This document shows, one piece after another, positions 42,557 to 46,645 of a stretch of 46,645 nucleotides of DNA. This stretch comes from Sediminicola sp047612485. GTDB taxonomy: Bacteria > Bacteroidota > Bacteroidia > Flavobacteriales > Flavobacteriaceae. The notes beneath the pieces are model-generated. The model did no database searches. It was given only the letters and a program-made list of their open reading frames with translations, and was not told the DNA's origin. Both the position numbers and the translations under genes were made by a program. Position 1 is the stretch's first letter; each line of letters opens with the position of its first letter. Location of the stretch: assembly GCA_047612485.1 (NCBI GenBank), contig JBLGAT010000011.1, positions 1-46,645 of the forward strand, written 5' to 3'.

Positions 42557-42592
42557 AAAATCCCCAAATCCTCTAAGGAATTGGGGATTTTT
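42557..42592 (+). terminator. Intrinsic terminator after the collagen-like lipoprotein
   Basis: AAATCCCCAA pairs with TTGGGGATTT, and inside it TCCT pairs with AGGA around a CTA loop, making a long nearly continuous stem followed by T residues, about 20 bases after the stop codon. Confidence 0.85.
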
Positions 42593-42649
42593 GCTTTAAA
42601 CGCTATCCAACTTGGCAAAACCTTAACGCATATTTTCCCGTAAGTACTT

Positions 42650-42657
42650 TAAATTTG
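42650..42657 (+). promoter_or_regulatory. Putative -7 element for the first msrB
   Basis: TAAATTTG matches TAnnTTTG, 51 bases before the ATG at 42709. No convincing -33 element is present at the usual spacing. Confidence 0.4.
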
Positions 42658-42708
42658 AAAGGAAAAATGAATTTTTCCGTCTAAAAAAGAAACCAAAAAT
42701 ATTGTACA

Positions 42709-43209
42709 ATGATCAAGAATATCGTTCTAATTTTCTGCATTATACTAACTGGATGTAAAGGAAATTCACAAGACAAAAAACAAACCGACAAGAGTACAGC
42801 AAGTGCTAAAGAAACGTATCAGGTCGTAAAATCCAAAGAAGAATGGAAGAAGGAGCTTACGGACATGCAATACTATGTCCTTAGGGAGGCTCGGACCGAA
42901 AACGCTTTTACAAGTGACCTGCTAAAGGAAAAAAGACAAGGGACCTATGTCTGTGCCGCATGCAGCACCCCTTTGTTCAAATCAGAGCACAAATTTGATT
43001 CCGGAACTGGTTGGCCAAGTTTTGACAGAGCCATCGACGGGAATGTCGCCTATGATGTGGATTATAAAATAGGCTACAAACGTACAGAAGAACACTGTGC
43101 AGTTTGTGGGGGACATTTAGGACATGTCTTTGAAGACGGCCCAAGGGAAACTACGGGCAAAAGGCACTGCATCAATGGAGCTGCCATGAAATTTGTTCCG
43201 GATAATTAG
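42709..43209 (+). CDS. msrB: Methionine-(R)-sulfoxide reductase, lipoprotein form
   Basis: A 166-residue MsrB with an N-terminal lipoprotein signal (I-L-T-G-C, Cys16). Zinc-binding cysteines are Cys82 and Cys85 (C-A-A-C) and Cys130 and Cys133 (C-A-V-C). The catalytic Cys154 is in R-H-C-I-N-G, where the common form is R-Y/H-C-I/V-N-S. It reduces methionine-R-sulfoxide in proteins; the lipid anchor places this copy in the periplasm, unlike its neighbour. It is followed immediately by the heptamer array, then a second msrB at 43383. Confidence 0.92.
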   Translation: MIKNIVLIFCIILTGCKGNSQDKKQTDKSTASAKETYQVVKSKEEWKKELTDMQYYVLREARTENAFTSDLLKEKRQGTYVCAACSTPLFKSEHKFDSGTGWPSFDRAIDGNVAYDVDYKIGYKRTEEHCAVCGGHLGHVFEDGPRETTGKRHCINGAAMKFVPDN

Positions 43210-43293
43210 TTGATGGTTGATGGTTGATGGTTGATGGTTGATGGTTGATGGTTGATGGTTGATGGTTGATGGTTGATGGTTGATGGTTGATGG
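43210..43293. repeat. Perfect 12-copy tandem heptamer (TTGATGG)12
   Basis: 84 bases made of exactly twelve identical copies of TTGATGG, starting directly after the TAG stop codon of the first msrB and ending before TAAGAAA. The period is seven, so every minus-strand frame is open, which explains a spurious reverse reading frame. It has no secondary structure of its own. It is likely a slipping variable-number repeat. Confidence 0.98.
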
Positions 43294-43382
43294 TAAGAAA
43301 TAAAATTTTTGCCAAACCACTTTCATACATTGGCACTAAGAAACTTTTTAATGAATTTATTACGATCCTAAATTATTAAAAC

Positions 43383-43787
43383 ATGGATAAAAAATACAGC
43401 TTAGAAAAATCCGAAGCAGAGTGGGAAGCGCAATTATCGGATGAAGAGTACAGAATCTTACGCAAAAAAGGAACTGAATACCCACATACCGGAAAATATA
43501 ATATCCATTCCGAAGATGGTTCCTATCACTGTAAAGCTTGCGATGCCAAACTTTTTGAAAGTCAAAACAAATTTGAGAGTGGCTGTGGTTGGCCCTCTTT
43601 TGACGAAGCTATCGAAGGTGCGATAGAATATATCCGGGATAACACACATGGTATGATCCGCACGGAAACGGTCTGTGCCAATTGTGGTGGACATTTGGGA
43701 CACGTTTTTAACGATGGACCCCAAGAGACAACAGGGCAACGGTACTGCATCAATTCTGTAAGTATTGGTTTTGATCCAAAAAAATAG
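43383..43787 (+). CDS. msrB: Methionine-(R)-sulfoxide reductase, cytosolic form
   Basis: A 134-residue MsrB without a signal peptide. Zinc cysteines are Cys50 and Cys53 (C-K-A-C) and Cys98 and Cys101 (C-A-N-C). The catalytic Cys122 is in R-Y-C-I-N-S, the canonical form. It is a parologue of the upstream gene with about half of the positions alike, not a recent copy, so the two probably serve cytoplasm and periplasm. It is 89 bases after the heptamer array, and a weak hairpin follows its stop codon. Confidence 0.93.
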   Translation: MDKKYSLEKSEAEWEAQLSDEEYRILRKKGTEYPHTGKYNIHSEDGSYHCKACDAKLFESQNKFESGCGWPSFDEAIEGAIEYIRDNTHGMIRTETVCANCGGHLGHVFNDGPQETTGQRYCINSVSIGFDPKK

Positions 43788-43841
43788 TTGTCGGCATTAT
43801 AAAAACCTGTTGCTAATATATTATGACCTTTATGAACACTA

Positions 43842-43882
43842 AAAACCCACCCTTTCTTCTACAGAGATGGTTGGTTTTTTTT
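43842..43882 (+). terminator. Weak intrinsic terminator after the second msrB
   Basis: AAAACCCACC and GGTTGGTTTT pair with one mismatch across a loop of about 17 bases, followed by a T run. The stem is poor but the tract of eight T is typical. Confidence 0.5.
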
Positions 43883-43977
43883 GTTTGAACCACGATGTCA
43901 TTCTAGGACAAAAGGATTGGAATTACCGGAGTAAATTAACGGATCGTGGGGAATACGTTAAATGGCACACTTATTTT

Positions 43978-44019
43978 TAAACCCCTGCTATGGGGTTTAG
44001 GTTTGGTTTTGTAACTTTG
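43978..44019 (+). promoter_or_regulatory. Hairpin and -7 element upstream of lpdA
   Basis: A perfect 8-bp hairpin, TAAACCCC/GGGGTTTA with a 6-base loop (43978-43999), lies 12 bases before TAACTTTG at 44012-44019, a match to the TAnnTTTG -7 element located 36 bases before the lpdA ATG. The hairpin occupies the spacer/-33 region, so it may be an operator. Confidence 0.45.
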
Positions 44020-44055
44020 CAACTTCAAAAAATAGATATTTTAAAACAGATATAA

Positions 44056-45447
44056 ATGAGCAATTTCGATGTTATTGTTTTGGGTAGTGGTCCAGGTGGT
44101 TATGTAACAGCCATTAGAGCTTCTCAATTAGGATTTAAAACCGCTGTAATTGAAAAAGAGAATTTAGGTGGTGTTTGTTTAAACTGGGGCTGTATTCCAA
44201 CTAAAGCATTGTTAAAATCTGCTCAGGTATTTGAATACTTAAAGCACGCCGAAGATTACGGCCTAACAGTTGACGGATTCGACAAGGATTTCGATGCTGT
44301 AGTTAAACGAAGTCGTAATATAGCCGATGGTATGAGCAAAGGTGTTCAATTTCTGATGAAGAAGAACAAAATTGAGGTCATCGAAGGATTTGGCAAATTA
44401 ATGCCTGGTAAAAAGGTGATGGTGACCGATGCCGATGGAAAGGAAACTGAATACAGTGCCAATAACATTATCATTGCAACTGGTGCACGTAGCAAGGAAT
44501 TGCCTAGTTTGCCACAGGACGGTAAAAAAATAATCGGATATAGAAAGGCCATGACCTTGGACAAACAACCTAAAAAAATGGTTGTTGTTGGTAGTGGGGC
44601 TATTGGGATAGAATTTGCGTACTTCTATAATTCCATGGGAACAGAGGTTACGGTTGTGGAATTTTTACCGAACGTAGTCCCTGTAGAAGATGAAGACATC
44701 TCCAAACAATTGGAGCGTTCCTTTAAAAAATCGGGTATCAAAATCATGACCTCTTCGGAAGTGACCAATGTAGACACGTCGGGTGAGGGCGTAAAAGTGA
44801 CCGTAAAGACCAGTAAAGGTGAAGAAATTATCGATGCGGATATCGTCCTTTCTGCGGTAGGCATCAAATCCAATATTGAAAATATTGGTTTGGAAGAGGT
44901 AGGAATTGCGGTTGACCGTGATAAGATATTGGTGAACGATTTCTACCAGACGAATATCCCAGGATATTACGCCATCGGAGACGTTACTCCTGGCCAGGCA
45001 TTGGCACACGTTGCCTCAGCCGAAGGGATCCTTTGTGTTGAAAAGCTTGCAGGATTACATGTTGAGCCTTTGGATTACGGCAACATCCCAGGATGTACCT
45101 ATTGTACTCCGGAAATAGCCTCTGTTGGACTTACAGAAAAACAAGCCAAAGAAAAGGGTTACGAGCTTAAAGTTGGTAAATTTCCATTCTCTGCGAGTGG
45201 CAAGGCCAAGGCTTCTGGGACCCCTGACGGATTTGTAAAGGTGATTTTTGATGCCAAGTACGGCGAATGGTTAGGTTGCCATATGATTGGTGCCGGAGTG
45301 ACCGATATGATCGCTGAAGCTGTTGTTGCCCGTAAATTAGAAACTACCGGTCATGAGATCTTAAAAGCGGTTCACCCTCACCCAACCATGAGTGAAGCTG
45401 TAATGGAAGCTGTTGCCGAAGCCTATGGCGAGGTAATACACCTATAA
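44056..45447 (+). CDS. lpdA: Dihydrolipoyl dehydrogenase (E3)
   Basis: A 463-residue FAD-dependent E3. The N-terminal FAD motif is G-S-G-P-G-G-Y (residues 10-16), the redox disulfide is C-L-N-W-G-C with Cys41 and Cys46, the NAD motif is G-S-G-A-I-G-I-E, and the C-terminal base lies in H-P-H-P-T-M-S-E (His442, Glu447). It reoxidises dihydrolipoamide of 2-oxoacid dehydrogenase complexes. It stands alone between terminators, with its own promoter. Confidence 0.96.
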   Translation: MSNFDVIVLGSGPGGYVTAIRASQLGFKTAVIEKENLGGVCLNWGCIPTKALLKSAQVFEYLKHAEDYGLTVDGFDKDFDAVVKRSRNIADGMSKGVQFLMKKNKIEVIEGFGKLMPGKKVMVTDADGKETEYSANNIIIATGARSKELPSLPQDGKKIIGYRKAMTLDKQPKKMVVVGSGAIGIEFAYFYNSMGTEVTVVEFLPNVVPVEDEDISKQLERSFKKSGIKIMTSSEVTNVDTSGEGVKVTVKTSKGEEIIDADIVLSAVGIKSNIENIGLEEVGIAVDRDKILVNDFYQTNIPGYYAIGDVTPGQALAHVASAEGILCVEKLAGLHVEPLDYGNIPGCTYCTPEIASVGLTEKQAKEKGYELKVGKFPFSASGKAKASGTPDGFVKVIFDAKYGEWLGCHMIGAGVTDMIAEAVVARKLETTGHEILKAVHPHPTMSEAVMEAVAEAYGEVIHL

Positions 45448-45458
45448 TATATTTTTAT

Positions 45459-45508
45459 AAAAGGATTACAGATGGTTTTGTTGACCAATACCCCTGTAGT
45501 CCTTTTTT
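45459..45508 (+). terminator. Intrinsic terminator after lpdA
   Basis: AAAAGGATTACAG pairs with CTGTAGTCCTTTT (one G-T pair) around a 22-base loop, followed by a T run, shortly after the lpdA stop codon. Confidence 0.82.
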
Positions 45509-45529
45509 ATTTTTTAATTCAATTAAAGG

Positions 45530-45811
45530 ATGCTGAAAATTTTTAGATTAATTGCCATTTTGGAGGGTATTTCCTTCTTGCTTTTATTTGGATTGGGAAT
45601 GCCTTTAAAATACAAAGGCGGAATTCCGGAGCCCAACATCTATATTGGGTATGCCCACGGATTTCTTTTTATTGGATATGCAGTTCTTGCCGTTTTAATG
45701 ACGATCGAAAGAAAATGGGGATTTAAAAGGTTTATTATCTTGTTCTCTGCTTCCTTACTCCCATTTGGTACTTTTTATATTGACAAAAAGTATTTAAGAC
45801 CTTCCGCTTAG
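45530..45811 (+). CDS. DUF3817 membrane protein
   Basis: A 93-residue integral membrane protein with three hydrophobic helices and the family opening F-R-L-I-A-I-L-E-G-I-S-F-L-L-L-F and later P-L-K-Y. The C-terminus is basic. Function of the family is unknown. Its 3' end overlaps the convergent aroQ gene by 18 bases. Confidence 0.85.
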   Translation: MLKIFRLIAILEGISFLLLFGLGMPLKYKGGIPEPNIYIGYAHGFLFIGYAVLAVLMTIERKWGFKRFIILFSASLLPFGTFYIDKKYLRPSA

Positions 45812-46222
45812 AAAACTTTGAATGGCCAGATTATAACTTGGCAGGCCAAAACCAAGTATAACCCCTTTAGCCACTGGTGAAATATAGGACATGTGCCTAA
45901 ATTCCTCCCGTGCAAAGGTATTACTGATATGTACTTCCACTACAGGGGTTTTTATAGCCTTGATAGCGTCTCCTATACCGATGGAAGTATGGGTATAAGC
46001 GCCGGCATTTAAAATTATGCCTTCATAGCCCTCAAATCCGCTCTCATGCAGTTTGTTGATGATCTCTCCCTCTACGTTCGTCTGAAAATATTCCAATTGC
46101 ACGTCCTTATATTTGAACTGCAATTCCGTGAAATAATCTTCAAAAGTGATGTTACCGTAGATTTCGGGCTCCCTTTTTCCTAAAAGGTTGAGATTGGGAC
46201 CGTTGATAATGATTATTTTCAT
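45794..46222 (-). CDS. aroQ: Type II 3-dehydroquinate dehydratase
   Basis: A 142-residue AroQ, converting 3-dehydroquinate to 3-dehydroshikimate. The opening I-I-N-G-P-N-L-N-L-L-G-K-R-E-P-E-I-Y-G carries the catalytic Arg and Tyr, followed by N-A-G-A-Y-T-H-T-S and V-E-V-H-I-S-N. Length is normal for the dodecameric enzyme. It is the shikimate-pathway partner of an AroB that is not in the window; EboD above is a different, specialised relative. Confidence 0.95.
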   Translation of the reverse strand: MKIIIINGPNLNLLGKREPEIYGNITFEDYFTELQFKYKDVQLEYFQTNVEGEIINKLHESGFEGYEGIILNAGAYTHTSIGIGDAIKAIKTPVVEVHISNTFAREEFRHMSYISPVAKGVILGFGLPSYNLAIQSFLSGRS

Positions 46223-46347
46223 GAGTTTAAACTTTTAATTATTTTAAAACATGAACGTATATAACCTATACGCCCCAATTAAAATATTGGAATAAAATTA
46301 GTAACCTAGATTCGTTTTGTAAACATATCAAATAGTAAGGCATAAAA

Positions 46348-46375
46348 AAAACGGAAACATCGCTATTTCCGTTTT
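46348..46375 (-). terminator. Intrinsic terminator after the outer membrane protein gene
   Basis: AAAACGGAAA pairs perfectly with TTTCCGTTTT over an 8-base loop. On the minus strand it is followed by a further T run and lies 26 bases after the stop codon of the partial gene to its right. Confidence 0.82.
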
Positions 46376-46400
46376 ATATAATTTAAATTGTTTGATCCTT

Positions 46401-46645
46401 TTATAAAGAAAAAAGGACACCTAAATTGATCGTAGAAAATGTAAAATCAGCATCTTTAACGCTAACACCAGAATAAGATAGTGTTAGTTGTGCCATTTCA
46501 GAAACGTCATAACCAACCATGGGTCTGTAATAAAACCCTCCATCGTTACCTTCATTAATTCCTAATGCATAACCTAAATCAGCACCAATAGAAAAATCCT
46601 CAGAAGCTTTGAAGCGTGCGGCAGCTGCTATTGGAATAAACTGCG
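46401..46645 (-). CDS. Outer membrane beta-barrel protein, C-terminal part
   Basis: The last 81 codons of a gene that enters the window from the right. The reading has alternating polar and hydrophobic strands (F-S-I-G-A-D-L-G-Y-A-L-G-I, Y-Y-R-P-M-V-G-Y-D-V, M-A-Q-L-T-L-S-Y-S-G-V, T-I-N-L-G-V-L-F-S-L), ending in a hydrophobic C-terminal strand. This is the tail of a small outer-membrane beta-barrel of the OmpW/Opa-like type common in Flavobacteriaceae. It is truncated by the window edge; family not named further. Confidence 0.7.
   Translation of the reverse strand, partial: QFIPIAAAARFKASEDFSIGADLGYALGINEGNDGGFYYRPMVGYDVSEMAQLTLSYSGVSVKDADFTFSTINLGVLFSL

Noticed and set aside
43117..43326. 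Minus-strand reading frame with repeated P-S-T-I-N-H-Q peptide
   Set aside because: It is the reverse reading of the (TTGATGG)12 array and the 3' end of msrB. A 7-base repeat has no stop in any minus frame, so the openness is automatic.

Overview
The window looks like a chromosome segment of a marine-type Flavobacteriaceae (Bacteroidota). The basis is moderate-to-low GC, Bacteroidota-specific families (DUF3822, the head-GIN adhesin domain, a DnaX without its zinc module, UMF1-type MFS), lipoprotein signals, and upstream elements matching the Bacteroidota promoter consensus TTTG-N17-23-TAnnTTTG. I cannot name the genus. No tRNA or rRNA genes, insertion sequences, prophage or CRISPR arrays are visible. 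It is densely packed; the only gene-free stretch over 300 bases holds the RNase P RNA.

Layout. 1-5.9 kb: a lipoprotein, then a minus-strand run with a RecD-like helicase, a DUF4126 membrane protein, kdsB (CMP-Kdo synthetase), a HAD phosphatase, kdnB (Kdo 8-oxidase) and a small acyltransferase, which together suggest LPS Kdo/lipid A chemistry. 6-9 kb: a pseudopilin-like membrane protein, an actin-fold DUF3822 protein, rsmD and a PLP dehydratase. 9-11.2 kb: rnpB (minus) and dnaX, which carries an A11 tract with immediate stops in both other frames. 11.2-18 kb: a complete six-gene ebo operon (eboA-eboF) plus a TMEM220-like gene. 18.2-28 kb: miaE, then a minus-strand block with ppx/gppA, ppk1, a sixA-like phosphatase, pdxH, rnz, a small STAS-like protein, pyrB, pyrR and rpsA. 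28-32 kb: a LysM gene split by a one-base frameshift, cmk and lon. 32.1-35.1 kb: an ECF sigma factor, a one-TM protein and two repeat-rich exported adhesin-like proteins. 35-42 kb (minus): MFS transporter, M48 lipoprotein protease, GH31 alpha-glucosidase and glgB. 42-46.6 kb: a collagen-like lipoprotein, two msrB genes separated by a perfect 12-copy heptamer array, lpdA, DUF3817, aroQ and the 3' end of an outer-membrane beta-barrel gene.

The strongest candidates for a second look are the ebo operon (in cyanobacteria ebo genes are needed to move a precursor metabolite to the periplasm; the substrate in flavobacteria is unknown), the putative dnaX slippage site, the Kdo8N-type kdnB beside kdsB, the pseudopilin/actin-fold pair at 6-7.4 kb, the sigma-factor/adhesin module, and the heptamer array between the msrB paralogues. 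Start codons were moved inward from the longest open frame where the longer version would add an unconserved-looking N-terminus or overlap the upstream gene. All family assignments come from reading the translated sequence and recognising motifs; no database search was run.
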